64,000 bases of DNA from NCBI RefSeq assembly GCF_024834045.1, contig NZ_JANUXW010000001.1, forward strand, positions 62,001 to 126,000, in the 5' to 3' direction. Each line of letters starts with the position of its first letter. Position 1 is the stretch's first letter. The position numbers and the translations under genes were made by a program. A model generated the notes under the pieces. The model saw only the letters and a program-made list of their open reading frames with translations. It made no database searches and had not been told where the DNA came from. Source of the DNA: Neisseria montereyensis (GTDB lineage: Bacteria; Pseudomonadota; Gammaproteobacteria; Burkholderiales; Neisseriaceae). Positions 50,638 to 59,964 of the stretch are shown in pieces.

Positions 50638-51567
50638 TTAGCGATGTGCCTCAATAAAGGCTTGAACTTGTGTCATATCGGTAAGCGCGGTGCAAACGGC
50701 TTCTTTATTGATGCGTTTGGCCAAACCGGCCAATACTTTTCCGGGGCCGCATTCGGCAGATTGCGTGATGCCTTCCGCAACCAAAGTATTGACAGTTTCC
50801 GTCCAACGCACGGGGCTGTAAAGCTGGCGCACCAAAGCATCTTTGATTTTGTCGCTATCGTTATAGGCAGCAACATCGGCATTGTGAATCACGCGGATTT
50901 CAGGTTGCTTGATATGAATGTTTTGCAGTGCTTCGGCCAGTTTGTCGGCGGCCGGTTTCATTAGGCGGCAATGAGAGGGAACGGAAACGGGCAGCGGCAG
51001 TGCGCGTTTGGCACCTTTCTCTTTGGCTAAGCTCATAGCACGCTCGACCGCAGCAGTAGCGCCGGCAATTACAACTTGCCCGGGCGAGTTGAAGTTAACG
51101 GCTTCCACCACATCGCCTTGTTCCGCTTGGCTGCATACATCGCGGACAACATCGTCATCCAACCCCAAAATAGCCGCCATAGCCCCTTCACCTTGCGGCA
51201 CGGCATTTTGCATTAATTCGGCACGCAGGCGCACTAGGCGTACGGCGTCGGTGAAATCTAAGGCTTGTGCGGCCACTAAAGCGGTGTATTCGCCCAAACT
51301 ATGACCTGCAACTACCGCAGGCTGGTTGCCGCCTGCTTCGAGATAAGCGCGATAGGTGGCTACACCAGCCGCCAGCATTAAAGGCTGGGTATTCACGGTT
51401 TCGTTAATGGGCGCGGCATCCTCACCGTTTATCATCGCCCATAAATCTTGGCCGAGTGCGGCGGATGCTTCGTCGAAAGTATTGCGGACAGTGGCAACAC
51501 CGTCAAAACCGTTCATCATGCCGAGGCTTTGCGAGCCTTGGCCGGGAAAAAAGAATGCAAAAGACAT
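50638..51567 (-). CDS. fabD: Malonyl-CoA-ACP transacylase
   Basis: 309 residues. Transfers malonyl from CoA to ACP for fatty-acid synthesis. Nucleophile Ser90 in GHSLGE, start FFPGQGSQSLGM, and catalytic His in PVSVPSHCRLM. It is the last of three minus-strand genes, fabH - cold-shock/DUF1294 - fabD, with 9 nt to the preceding gene. Confidence 0.96.
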   Translation of the reverse strand: MSFAFFFPGQGSQSLGMMNGFDGVATVRNTFDEASAALGQDLWAMINGEDAAPINETVNTQPLMLAAGVATYRAYLEAGGNQPAVVAGHSLGEYTALVAAQALDFTDAVRLVRLRAELMQNAVPQGEGAMAAILGLDDDVVRDVCSQAEQGDVVEAVNFNSPGQVVIAGATAAVERAMSLAKEKGAKRALPLPVSVPSHCRLMKPAADKLAEALQNIHIKQPEIRVIHNADVAAYNDSDKIKDALVRQLYSPVRWTETVNTLVAEGITQSAECGPGKVLAGLAKRINKEAVCTALTDMTQVQAFIEAHR

Positions 51568-51576
51568 GGTATTCCT

Positions 51577-52869
51577 TTAATTTTTCAAAAATAAAGCGAT
51601 CGGATTGTCGGCATAATGTATCAGCAGGGCATAGGTGATGGCAATATTTACCGCGACAGTTATCCAAAAAACACGGATAAAAGAGGCTTTGCCGGTTTTG
51701 TGGTTGAACGCACCCCGTGCTAATAAGGCGCCCGGCCAGCCGCCGATTAAGCCGATTTGATAGAGTTTGCGTTCGGGTACCCGTCCGAGATAGCCCTGTT
51801 TGCCGGCTTGGGTAACGGCAGTTTGTTTGTCGCTGCGGTACATCCAAAAAGCAGCCGCGCTGGCCGCCAGATAAATGAGTACGAGCTTGGCGGAAAAATA
51901 GGCGACCACAATTAAATAAATCAATCCGAACACACCGTAAGAAGCGAGTTTTTGCAGGTTGAAATTAAATTCATGGTAATCATAGGGGCGTTCGGAAAAT
52001 AAAGATGCTTCATGGCCGAGCAATACCACCCGCATGGCTCTTTGCGGTTTGCTTTCTGCCGGGCGGTTACAGTAAAAGCTGACCTGTTGGCCTTGTTGCG
52101 GACGTTGGGCGGCATAATGGAAAGCGGAAATATGGAAAAAGACGGTTTGATTGTTTTCGTCGGTGCAGATAAAACCGTATCCTTTTTCATCGTTCCAACT
52201 GATGATGGTGCCGCTTAATACTTTATTGGCCGGCAGTGTTTCGGTATCCGCTTTTTCGGTTTCTTCGGTATTTTTCGTATCGGGTAAAACGGCTTTTTCC
52301 GGTGGGGCAGTATGCTTACCGATGGTAGGTTTGACCGTCGGCGGAAAGGGCGGCGGTGCCAGCTCGGCTTGTAGGTTGCGTATTTCACTCGGGCCGGGTA
52401 TGTCTTCGGGCAGATCGGGGGGCGGTTCGATAATATCGGCTTCGACCATCAACCATTGGCCGTTACTGTGCCGCACCAATCTGCCTTCCAGTATTTCGCC
52501 GGAATCGGGTATGCGCGTTTGATCATTGAGAAACTGGCCTAAAATGAAAATGGGCGTGGTGCGTTGGATTTGATGTTTGCCGTAGCCGCCGTTTTGCTGA
52601 TAATTCCATTCGGTCAGCGTGATTTCAACACGTTCGTTTTCTTTTAAAGGCGGTAGCAAAGCGGCATCTTTGGCGCATAAGCGGTTTTTGTCGTCGTGAT
52701 AGAGACTGAAACCGATGCGGTCGCCGCTTTGCGGGTGCGGGTAGTTTGGTGTTAAGGATGAAGGTTCTAATAGAATTCTCTGCGTGCCGTGGTCGTCGGA
52801 AAAAACCGAGCCGCGTTGCAGTTCGTCGAACCAATGCGTTACCGTGCCGTAATGTATTTGTTTATTCAT
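51577..52869 (-). CDS. Cold-shock domain plus DUF1294 membrane protein
   Basis: 430 residues. The N-terminal half (about 1-150) is poorly conserved and basic-to-acidic, with two OB-like stretches; a Pro-rich linker (150-190) follows. Residues ~217-285 form a clear cold-shock domain (SWNDEKGYGFICTDENNQTVFFHISAF). The C-terminal part (~300-430) has DUF1294 helices ending with GGWPGALLARGAFNHKTGK. It may be an RNA-binding protein tethered to the membrane. Function unknown. It lies in the fab cluster with close spacing, which suggests co-transcription. Confidence 0.85.
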   Translation of the reverse strand: MNKQIHYGTVTHWFDELQRGSVFSDDHGTQRILLEPSSLTPNYPHPQSGDRIGFSLYHDDKNRLCAKDAALLPPLKENERVEITLTEWNYQQNGGYGKHQIQRTTPIFILGQFLNDQTRIPDSGEILEGRLVRHSNGQWLMVEADIIEPPPDLPEDIPGPSEIRNLQAELAPPPFPPTVKPTIGKHTAPPEKAVLPDTKNTEETEKADTETLPANKVLSGTIISWNDEKGYGFICTDENNQTVFFHISAFHYAAQRPQQGQQVSFYCNRPAESKPQRAMRVVLLGHEASLFSERPYDYHEFNFNLQKLASYGVFGLIYLIVVAYFSAKLVLIYLAASAAAFWMYRSDKQTAVTQAGKQGYLGRVPERKLYQIGLIGGWPGALLARGAFNHKTGKASFIRVFWITVAVNIAITYALLIHYADNPIALFLKN

Positions 52870-52928
52870 TTTTATTGATTTTTAAGTGAGTTTGTTGTTT
52901 TTATTGGAAAGGAGCTTCCCCGGCTCCC

Positions 52929-52967
52929 GGCCGTCTGAAGTGTGTTTTTATTGTTTCAGACGGCCTG
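52929..52967 (-). terminator. DUS-pair terminator after fabH
   Basis: GGCCGTCTGAAg and TTTCAGACGGCC lie 15 nt beyond the fabH stop, between fabH and the DUF1294 gene. Read-through must occur if the three genes form one operon. Confidence 0.65.
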
Positions 52968-52981
52968 TGTGTTTTTGGAAA

Positions 52982-53947
52982 TCAGTATTTCAATAATACC
53001 GCCCCCCATGCGAAACCGCCGCCGATGCCTTCGAGCAGCAGGTGTTGGCCGCGTTGGATTTGGCCGTTCCGTATGCCGCTATCCAGTGCCAACGGAATCG
53101 ATGCGGCGGATGTGTTGCCGTGGTTTTCTACGGTGAGAATCACTTTATCCATGCTCAAATGCAAATGTTTGGCGGTGCTTTCGATAATGCGTTTGTTGGC
53201 CTGATGGGGCACAATCCAATCGATTTGCGCGGAGGTATAGCCTGATTCTTTTAAAACGTCTTCGGCCACTTTGGATAACATTTTTACAGCAAATTTAAAC
53301 ACGCCGGGGCCGTCCATGGTGAGGAAGGGGGTGCCGCAAACTTGTCCGTTCACCACTTGGCCGGGCGTTTTCAGCAGGTCGATATAATCGCCGTCAGCCT
53401 GTAGTTTGCTGTGGATAATACCCGCTTCGTCCGAAGCGCCTAAAATTACTGCGCCGGCACCGTCGCCGAATAAGACGCAAGTAGTTCGGTCTTCCCAATT
53501 TAAAATGCGGCTGAAGGTTTCCGCACCGATAACCAAGACGTTTTTGGCCATGCCGCTTTTGATATAGGCATTGGCGGTAGTGATGGCATACATAAAGCCG
53601 GCGCATACGGCCTGAACATCAAATGCGGGGCAGCCGGTGGCGCCGATACCGAGTTTTTGCTGCACAATGGTGGCGGTGGACGGGAAAATCATATCGGGCG
53701 TAGAAGTTGCCACAATAATCAAATCAATTTCATCAGCGGCCATGCCGGCATTTTCTAAAGCATTGCGTGCCGCGATAACGGCCAAATCGCTGGTTTGTTC
53801 TTTTTCGTCGGCAATGTGGCGGAATTTGATACCGGTGCGCGAGGTAATCCACTCGTCGGAGGTATCGATTTTTTTGGCTAAGTCATCATTGCTGACACGG
53901 TTGGCGGGCAGATAGCTGCCCGTGCCGAGAATTTTGGCATACTGCAT
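52982..53947 (-). CDS. fabH: Beta-ketoacyl-ACP synthase III
   Basis: 321 residues. It starts fatty-acid synthesis by condensing acetyl-CoA with malonyl-ACP. Catalytic triad: Cys115 (QAVCAGF), His248 (VPHQANKRI) and Asn278 ([10 protein letters not shown]). The frame is open 11 codons upstream, but [10 protein letters not shown] with AGAGG at -15 to -11 is the better start. plsX, often upstream, is not here. Confidence 0.96.
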   Translation of the reverse strand: MQYAKILGTGSYLPANRVSNDDLAKKIDTSDEWITSRTGIKFRHIADEKEQTSDLAVIAARNALENAGMAADEIDLIIVATSTPDMIFPSTATIVQQKLGIGATGCPAFDVQAVCAGFMYAITTANAYIKSGMAKNVLVIGAETFSRILNWEDRTTCVLFGDGAGAVILGASDEAGIIHSKLQADGDYIDLLKTPGQVVNGQVCGTPFLTMDGPGVFKFAVKMLSKVAEDVLKESGYTSAQIDWIVPHQANKRIIESTAKHLHLSMDKVILTVENHGNTSAASIPLALDSGIRNGQIQRGQHLLLEGIGGGFAWGAVLLKY

Positions 53948-54125
53948 AGTGGTATGGCCTCTGTAGTTTTGTTTGGTCATGAACGGTATTGTAAGATAAT
54001 CCGTCTGATTATCCTACAATAATTGCCAGGTTTTTTTCAGACGGCCTATTTGGGTTGTGTTTTCTGTGTCTTAGCTTGTTTCTTTTTGCTTTATTCGGAT
54101 GGAAACAACTGTATTTTTCCGCTTG

Positions 54126-55742
54126 TTAATGGGTGGATACGCTTAAAGGCTGTTGCCGTATCAGGGCGCGGATAATCAGGCGGTTGGGGCTGAGGGCGGT
54201 GCGGATGCGTTGTGAAAGCGGATTGGGCAAACCGAGTATATCGGCGGCAACGGCGGCAGCACAAATCGGCGCGGTGCTCAGGCCGCGGCTGCCGTGGGCG
54301 GTGTTGATATAGGCATCGGGCAGATACGGGCAGGTGGTGCGGATGCGGTAGTTTTTATCGAGCGCGAGCTTGGCGTAAACGTTTTGCATGGCTTGGATAT
54401 CGCCCAATGCGCCCACGATAGGCAGATGGTCGGGGCTGTCGCAACGGAGGGCGGCGTGTCCTTGCGGAATATGATTCAGGCCGTCTGAACGTGATGGCGG
54501 GGCTAGTTCGGCGGCTAATTCGGAATTTAAGGTTTGCAGGTTGAGCAGGTTGGTTTGTCGGTCTGCTTCGCGCCAGTCGGTGTCGGTATCGTGCTGGACA
54601 AAGGTCGCCCCGTAGCCGTGCCAACCCTGCCAAGCGGGGCTGATGTAGCTGGTGCCGGAAAGGGCGCAGCGCAGTTGTTGCGAATAAGGTGTGGCCGGCG
54701 CAAGGTCGGTTTGGCCGCGTATCAGCCGGTAGGGCAGGGTAGCAATATTGGTATCGGCAATATGCGGGCTGTGCGCACCGGTGCAGTAAACCAGATGGCT
54801 GCCGCTAAAGATGCGCTTCGGGGTGTGTACCTGCCAAGAGTGGCCGTTGTGTTCGGCTGATAATACGGGGCTTTGGCTGTGCACTTCAATCAGCGGATGA
54901 TCGAGCAGGGCGCGGACAAGGGCGGGCGGATGCAGCCAAACGCCCTGCGGCCAATAAAGGCCGCTTTGCGCGATGGGGATACCGGCAATCTGCGTGGATT
55001 CATCGGCGGATACAGCACGGTAAAGATGGCTGTGTCGGCTTTGTTCGCTGAGTAAACGGTTGCGGCGGGTTTCTTCATTATCGTAATTGAGGTGGAGGAT
55101 GCCGTTGCCGCCCCAGTCGTTTTGTTCGGGCAGTAGGTTTTGCAATAGGCGGCGGGTGTGGCCGTATCCGCACAACAGCAATTCGGTTTGTTCGGTATTG
55201 TGCGGTGAAATTTTGGCATACAGCAAACCTTGGCGGTTGCCGGAAGCGGCGGTGGCGGGTTCGGTGGCCTCTAATACGGTTACCGGCAGGCCGTGTTGTG
55301 CCAGTGCGTGGGCGGTGGCGGCGCCGGCAATGCCCGCACCGATAATCAGCGCGCGGGTAGGGGCGGCACGGTTTTCAGACGGCCTGAACCATGGTTTCGG
55401 CGATGCGGTTTCCTTTTGCGGCACGGCTTCGGTTTGCCATAACAAAGGCATGGGGAAATGTTCGCCGAGTCGGGTGGCGGTTTCAGACGGCATCAGCCAT
55501 AGGTGTACGTTGGGTAGGATATTTTCTAAAACATTGGCGCCGTTGAACTGTATGCAGCCGAGTTGTGCCGTCAGGTTGCGGTATAAGGTTTGCTCTAAAG
55601 CATCGGGTGTGGCGGAAAGCCGGAATTCGGGTACGCTATCGTCTGGCAGGCAGACAATGAGATACAGCGGTGTGGCTTGTGTGGCGATGGCGCGTGCCAG
55701 TGCGGCGGTGTCGGGCACATGACTCCAAGCAAGACAATTCAT
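54126..55742 (-). CDS. mnmC: MnmC oxidoreductase domain (tRNA cmnm5s2U34 FAD enzyme)
   Basis: 538 residues. A FAD-binding motif ALIIGAGIAGAATAHAL (131-147) starts the DAO-type domain of MnmC, which trims the carboxymethyl group of the tRNA wobble uridine. The methyltransferase domain of bifunctional MnmC is missing: the first ~125 residues have no SAM motif. The open frame extends 96 codons upstream, but that part covers DUS repeats and the pyrF leader; ATG 55742 is the likely start. An AT-type DUS is embedded in the coding region near 55481. Confidence 0.85.
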   Translation of the reverse strand: MNCLAWSHVPDTAALARAIATQATPLYLIVCLPDDSVPEFRLSATPDALEQTLYRNLTAQLGCIQFNGANVLENILPNVHLWLMPSETATRLGEHFPMPLLWQTEAVPQKETASPKPWFRPSENRAAPTRALIIGAGIAGAATAHALAQHGLPVTVLEATEPATAASGNRQGLLYAKISPHNTEQTELLLCGYGHTRRLLQNLLPEQNDWGGNGILHLNYDNEETRRNRLLSEQSRHSHLYRAVSADESTQIAGIPIAQSGLYWPQGVWLHPPALVRALLDHPLIEVHSQSPVLSAEHNGHSWQVHTPKRIFSGSHLVYCTGAHSPHIADTNIATLPYRLIRGQTDLAPATPYSQQLRCALSGTSYISPAWQGWHGYGATFVQHDTDTDWREADRQTNLLNLQTLNSELAAELAPPSRSDGLNHIPQGHAALRCDSPDHLPIVGALGDIQAMQNVYAKLALDKNYRIRTTCPYLPDAYINTAHGSRGLSTAPICAAAVAADILGLPNPLSQRIRTALSPNRLIIRALIRQQPLSVSTH

Positions 55743-55829
55743 AATAAAGGCCGTCTGAAAACAAAGAAAGCGTGATTTTATCATGCGGAAACGGCGTAAA
55801 AGCTGATAGAATCGGAAGACATTTGATTG

Positions 55830-55870
55830 TTTCAGACGGCCTGTTTTATTTTGCGGCAGGCCGTCTGAAG
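55830..55870. repeat. DUS pair between divergent mnmC and pyrF
   Basis: TTTCAGACGGCCTG and CAGGCCGTCTGAA lie in a divergent intergenic region, where a terminator is not needed. This argues that the inverted pair can persist for uptake alone, or that it insulates the two promoters. Confidence 0.7.
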
Positions 55871-55890
55871 AAACCGATACGGAAACTGTT

Positions 55891-56625
55891 ATGAACCCAT
55901 TTATCACCGACTTCAACACCGAAACCACCCGCACGCCGGTTATCGTGGCTTTGGATTTTGCCAACGAACAAGACACCTTAGCCTTTGTGCGCCGCCTCGA
56001 CCCCAGCTTATGCCGTCTGAAAATCGGCAAGGAATTGTTTACCGCAACCGGCCGCAGCTTGGTTGAAAAGCTGATTCATCAGGGCTTTCAGATTTTTCTT
56101 GATTTGAAATACCACGATATTCCCAACACCGTTGCCCAAGCTTGTAAAGCGGCGGCGGATATCGGCGTTTGGATGGTGGATATGCATGTTTCCGGCGGTC
56201 GGCGGATGATGGAAGCGGCCGCAGAAGCCGTGGCCAACCATGCCCAAAAGCCGCTGCTGATTGGTGTGACGGTGCTCACCAGTATGGAACAAAGCGATTT
56301 GAGAGAAATCGGTATCGATATACCGGTGGAAGATTTGGTTGTGCGTTGGGCGGAGTTGGCCAAACATTCCGGTTTGGACGGCGTGGTTTGTTCGGCGCAT
56401 GAAGCGGCACCGCTACGCCGTACTTTGGGCGAAGATTTTGTATTGGTAACGCCCGGCATCCGTTTGAATGTTGCCGACAATAACGACGACCAACGCCGTA
56501 TTATGACCCCTGCCGAAGCATTGGCTGCCGGCTCCACTTATTTGGTGATGGGGCGTCCGGTGACTTTGGCGACCGACCCCGTCGCCGTATTGCGTGAAGT
56601 GAATGCAGCGGTGAACGGCTTATAA
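55891..56625 (+). CDS. pyrF: Orotidine-5'-phosphate decarboxylase
   Basis: 244 residues. Makes UMP from OMP. The catalytic signature [11 protein letters not shown] is near residue 70, and substrate-binding regions (VTPGIR) lie in the C-terminal half. An AT-type DUS is inside the gene at about 56011. Start MNPFITDFN. It is followed by hldA in the same direction with a DUS pair between them. Confidence 0.97.
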   Translation: MNPFITDFNTETTRTPVIVALDFANEQDTLAFVRRLDPSLCRLKIGKELFTATGRSLVEKLIHQGFQIFLDLKYHDIPNTVAQACKAAADIGVWMVDMHVSGGRRMMEAAAEAVANHAQKPLLIGVTVLTSMEQSDLREIGIDIPVEDLVVRWAELAKHSGLDGVVCSAHEAAPLRRTLGEDFVLVTPGIRLNVADNNDDQRRIMTPAEALAAGSTYLVMGRPVTLATDPVAVLREVNAAVNGL

Positions 56626-56629
56626 TTGG

Positions 56630-56665
56630 TTTTCAGACGGCCTGATAACGTGATGCCGTCTGAAA
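56630..56665 (+). terminator. Mixed AG/AT DUS-pair terminator
   Basis: TTTTCAGACGGC (AG-DUS) and GCCGTCTGAAAA preceded by AT (AT-DUS) form the stem just after pyrF. Confidence 0.65.
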
Positions 56666-56709
56666 ACCATCGGTTTCATATTTTTCAATCATACATAACG
56701 GATAAGCGC

Positions 56710-57684
56710 ATGGTTCTTAATGCCGATACCCAACAATTACAATCCCGCTTGGCTCAAGCCCGTGTTTTGGTGGTGGGCGATGTGATGCTCGACCGCTACT
56801 GGTTCGGCGATGTTTCCCGTATTTCACCGGAAGCCCCCGTACCCGTTGCCAAAATCGCCACCGTCGAACAACGGGCGGGCGGTGCTGCCAATGTGGCGCG
56901 TAATATTGCTTCGCTCGGCGGGCAGGCCGCTTTATTGTCGGTTACCGGCGATGATGAAGCCGCGTCGGCGCTTGAAGAATTGATGCGGCAGGACGGGGTA
57001 GCCTCTTATATGATGCGCGACCCTGAAATCGCCACCACCGTTAAGCTGCGTGTGGTCGCCCGCAACCAACAGCTTATCCGCCTTGATTTTGAAGAAATAC
57101 CGCATCGGGAAATTCTCGACTCGGTGAAAGAACAATACCAACAATTATTGCCGCAATATGATGTGGTGGTGCTGTCGGATTATGGCAAAGGCGGATTGTT
57201 GCACGTTGCCGCCATGATAGAAAGCGCCCGCTTGGCCGGCAAACCCGTGTTGATCGACCCGAAAGGCGATGATTACGAAAAATACGCCGGCGCGACCCTG
57301 CTCACGCCCAACCGTGCCGAATTAAAAGAAGTGGTGGGCAGTTGGCGCAATGAAGAAGAATTGGTGGAAAAAACCCAAAGCCTGCGCCGCCATCTCGAAT
57401 TGGAAGCATTGTTGCTGACCCGCAGCGAGGAGGGCATGACGCTGTTCCGCAGCAGCCAGATCGACAATCAGCCCACCCGCGCTCAGGAAGTGTACGACGT
57501 TTCCGGCGCAGGGGATACCGTTATCGCCAGTATGGGCTTGGGCTTGGCGGCAGGATACGATTTAACCGAAGCCATGCACCTTGCCAATACCGCCGCCGGC
57601 GTGGTGGTGGCCAAACTCGGTACGGCCGTGTGTTCGTTTGAAGAGCTGACTGCGGCGTTAAAAGAACAAGAACAGGCCGTCTGA
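56710..57684 (+). CDS. hldA: D-glycero-beta-D-manno-heptose-7-phosphate kinase
   Basis: 324 residues, PfkB-type kinase of LPS inner-core heptose synthesis (RfaE1). It is the kinase domain only, without the adenylyltransferase (HldC) part. Conserved GDVMLDRYWFGDVSRISPEAPVPV is near the N-terminus and the ATP/phosphate site DVSGAGDTVIASMGLGLAAG in the C-terminal third. ATG 56710 is taken; an upstream open 28-codon extension runs through DUS repeats. The TGA stop is inside a DUS (GCC GTC TGA). Confidence 0.95.
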   Translation: MVLNADTQQLQSRLAQARVLVVGDVMLDRYWFGDVSRISPEAPVPVAKIATVEQRAGGAANVARNIASLGGQAALLSVTGDDEAASALEELMRQDGVASYMMRDPEIATTVKLRVVARNQQLIRLDFEEIPHREILDSVKEQYQQLLPQYDVVVLSDYGKGGLLHVAAMIESARLAGKPVLIDPKGDDYEKYAGATLLTPNRAELKEVVGSWRNEEELVEKTQSLRRHLELEALLLTRSEEGMTLFRSSQIDNQPTRAQEVYDVSGAGDTVIASMGLGLAAGYDLTEAMHLANTAAGVVVAKLGTAVCSFEELTAALKEQEQAV

Positions 57685-57714
57685 AAACTATTTGAATCAT
57701 TTTCAGACGGCCTT
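57674..57714 (+). terminator. DUS-pair terminator overlapping the hldA stop
   Basis: The left DUS supplies the last two codons and the stop of hldA; the inverted right copy ends 12 nt before the next ATG. Confidence 0.75.
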
Positions 57715-57726
57715 AAGAAAGTATTT

Positions 57727-58221
57727 ATGCAAATTAATAGAGAACTTCAAGAAAAGATATTGAGACATTTGACTGAATGTTTTCCATGCTTTCCTAACGA
57801 GGATTTTTATAATGAATTAATAGAAGACTATGGTCAAAAAGAAGTTGTAGGTACTATTTTATATCTACAAATGCATGGAATGTTAGAGTGTAAAGAAAAT
57901 ACTTATATTCATAGTACCATACCAGATGTTATATGGTCTTTAACAAAGCCTACTGAAAAAGCATTTGATTTTTTAGCAGATGATGGCGGGCTTTCCGCTA
58001 TCATTGGCGTTGTGACTGTTAAGCTGCATAACGATACTATTCAAGAACTATTGGCCGCTAAAATAGAAGAAGCGGATATAACCAAAGAAGAGAAAAATGC
58101 ACTAAAGGAAGTGGTAGGAACTGTTAAAGGCGCTGCTTTAAGTACACTAACAGAAAATCTTATTAATAGTGTTTCCGCTGCTTCTGTTGTCAATTTATTG
58201 AAAACCATTATAGGTAGCTAA
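57727..58221 (+). CDS. AT-rich orphan protein inserted between hldA and hldD
   Basis: 164 residues, family unrecognised. The first ~60 residues read like a winged-helix domain (NRELQEKILRHLTEC, then NELIEDYGQKEVVGTILYLQMHGMLE). The C-terminal ~80 residues are helical and amphipathic (TKEEKNALKEVVGTVKGAAL...NLLKTIIGS), suggesting oligomerisation or membrane contact. The gene is distinctly AT-rich, has no DUS, and begins 12 nt after a terminator with only a weak AAGAAAG ribosome site. It splits the heptose genes and is probably a recent acquisition. Confidence 0.7.
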   Translation: MQINRELQEKILRHLTECFPCFPNEDFYNELIEDYGQKEVVGTILYLQMHGMLECKENTYIHSTIPDVIWSLTKPTEKAFDFLADDGGLSAIIGVVTVKLHNDTIQELLAAKIEEADITKEEKNALKEVVGTVKGAALSTLTENLINSVSAASVVNLLKTIIGS

Positions 58222-58274
58222 TCTATTGTACAGATAAGTAGAAAGCATAGGATTGCTTGAATAAATAGATGAAA

Positions 58275-58302
58275 AGGCCGTCTGAATCATTTTCAGACGA
58301 CC
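58275..58302 (+). terminator. Degenerate DUS-pair terminator
   Basis: AAGGCCGTCTGAA and TTTTCAGACGACC form an imperfect stem before hldD. Confidence 0.55.
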
Positions 58303-58326
58303 GCCAATCAATAAAAGGAAAAGATA

Positions 58327-59334
58327 ATGACCATTATTGTCACCGGTGCCGCCGGTTTTATCGGCAGCAATATTGTTAAAGCGTTAAACGAACGCGGGAT
58401 TACCGATATCGTTGCCGTCGATAATCTGACCCGTGGTGAAAAATTCAAAAATCTGGCCGAATGCGAAATCGCCCATTATCTGGATAAGCATGAATTTATC
58501 CGTCAGGTGCGTGAGCATGTACTGCCGTTTGATGAAATCGAGGCTGTTTTCCATGATGGTGCCTGTTCCGATACGATGGAACATAACGGCCTGTATATGA
58601 TGGAAAACAACTACCAATACAGCTTGGATTTATTGGACTGGTGTCAGGACGAGCGGATTCCGTTTTTATACGCTTCCAGTGCGGCGGTGTATGGTAAGGG
58701 CGAGATTTTCCGCGAAGAGCGCGAATTGGAAAAACCGCTGAATGTGTATGGCTATTCCAAATTCCTGTTCGACCAAGTGGTGCGCCGCCGTATGGCGGCA
58801 GGGTTGACCGCGCAAGTGGCCGGTTTCCGTTATTTCAATGTTTACGGCCCGCACGAACAACACAAAGACCGCATGGCTTCGGTGGCATTCCATCATTTCA
58901 ACCAATACCGCACGCAAGGCTATGTGAACCTGTTCGGTGAAAACGACGGCTATGGCAAAGGCGAGCAAATGCGCGACTTTGTGAGCGTGGAAGATGTGGT
59001 GAAAGTGAATCTGTTTTTCTTAGACAACCCTGATAAATCCGGCATCTTTAACTTGGGTACGGGGCGTAGCCAGCCGTTTAACGATTTGGCAGCGGCAACG
59101 GTAAATGCCTGCCGTGTGGCCGAGGGCGAAGCGGCAATGAGTTTGCAAGAGTTGGTAAAAGAGGAATTGATTCGTTATATTCCGTTCCCCGATGCACTTA
59201 AAGGCAAGTATCAAAGTTTTACCCAAGCGGATATTTCCCGTTTGCGCGAAGCCGGTTATCAGGATGCATTTTTTGATGTAGACGAAGGGGTCAGCCGTTA
59301 TGTGCACTGGCTGCTGCAAAACCATGATGAATAA
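58327..59334 (+). CDS. hldD: ADP-L-glycero-D-manno-heptose-6-epimerase
   Basis: 335 residues, extended short-chain dehydrogenase. NADP-binding GAAGFIGSN at residues ~8-16 and catalytic Tyr/Lys in [11 protein letters not shown]. It finishes the ADP-heptose made by the HldA pathway for the LPS core. AAAAGGAAAAG precedes ATG 58327. hldA lies upstream with the AT-rich orphan between them. Confidence 0.97.
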   Translation: MTIIVTGAAGFIGSNIVKALNERGITDIVAVDNLTRGEKFKNLAECEIAHYLDKHEFIRQVREHVLPFDEIEAVFHDGACSDTMEHNGLYMMENNYQYSLDLLDWCQDERIPFLYASSAAVYGKGEIFREERELEKPLNVYGYSKFLFDQVVRRRMAAGLTAQVAGFRYFNVYGPHEQHKDRMASVAFHHFNQYRTQGYVNLFGENDGYGKGEQMRDFVSVEDVVKVNLFFLDNPDKSGIFNLGTGRSQPFNDLAAATVNACRVAEGEAAMSLQELVKEELIRYIPFPDALKGKYQSFTQADISRLREAGYQDAFFDVDEGVSRYVHWLLQNHDE

Positions 59335-59392
59335 TATTGAATAAGCTGTTTTTTACAGAGAAACGGTATAGGCCGTTTCCTTATCATTATGG

Positions 59393-59432
59393 TTTCAGAC
59401 GGCTTGAGTAGTATGAATAGGCCGTCTGAAAT
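59393..59432 (+). terminator. DUS-pair terminator after hldD
   Basis: TTTCAGACGGC and GCCGTCTGAAA with a loop of about 18 nt. Confidence 0.65.
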
Positions 59433-59463
59433 AATATAAGAAACGATAAAAAAGGAGTAAAAA

Positions 59464-59958
59464 ATGAGTGAGAAATATGATTTTGTGACTGCGGATTTGA
59501 TTGATATCGCGCCGGATACCCCGTCTTGCGAAACCCAATTCCGCCACTTCGGCCGCCGCCATCGCTTCTGCGGTAAAATCCGCACCATTCGTTGCCATCG
59601 TGATAACGGCTTGGTGAAAAAATTAATGAACAGCCATTCCGATGGCGAGGTATTGGTGGTTGATGGCGGGGGTGATTTGTATAGCGCGCTAATGGGCGAT
59701 ATGATTGCCGGCGCCGGTGCGGCCAATGGTTGGGCGGGGGCGGTGATTTTCGGCCCGATTCGCGACAATGAAGCCATTAACGATATGGAATTCGGTGTGA
59801 AAGCATTGGGCAGCAATCCGCGTAAAAGTGCTAAAGACGGTGCGGGCGAGGTGGATGTGCCGGTAAGCTTTGGCGGCATTACCTTTACACCGGGCCATTA
59901 TCTATACAGCGATTCGGACGGTATTTTGGTATCGGAACAACCGCTTCATAAGGAATAA
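59464..59958 (+). CDS. RraA-family protein (possible HMG/oxaloacetate aldolase)
   Basis: 164 residues, the usual RraA size. The core VLVVDGGGDLYSALMGDMIAGAGAANGWAGAVIFGPIRD is the family signature and holds the divalent-metal/substrate residues. Family members are either RNase E inhibitors (RraA) or class II aldolases acting on 4-hydroxy-4-methyl-2-oxoglutarate or oxaloacetate; the sequence alone does not decide. AAAGGAGTAAAA precedes the ATG. An OsmC-like gene follows after 6 nt, so the two are co-transcribed. Confidence 0.88.
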   Translation: MSEKYDFVTADLIDIAPDTPSCETQFRHFGRRHRFCGKIRTIRCHRDNGLVKKLMNSHSDGEVLVVDGGGDLYSALMGDMIAGAGAANGWAGAVIFGPIRDNEAINDMEFGVKALGSNPRKSAKDGAGEVDVPVSFGGITFTPGHYLYSDSDGILVSEQPLHKE

Positions 59959-59964
59959 TAAATC

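Noticed and set aside
55743-56030. 96-codon N-terminal extension of mnmC
   Set aside because: Covers the mnmC-pyrF divergent region including a DUS pair and the pyrF start; the translation is Arg/Ser-rich and not protein-like.
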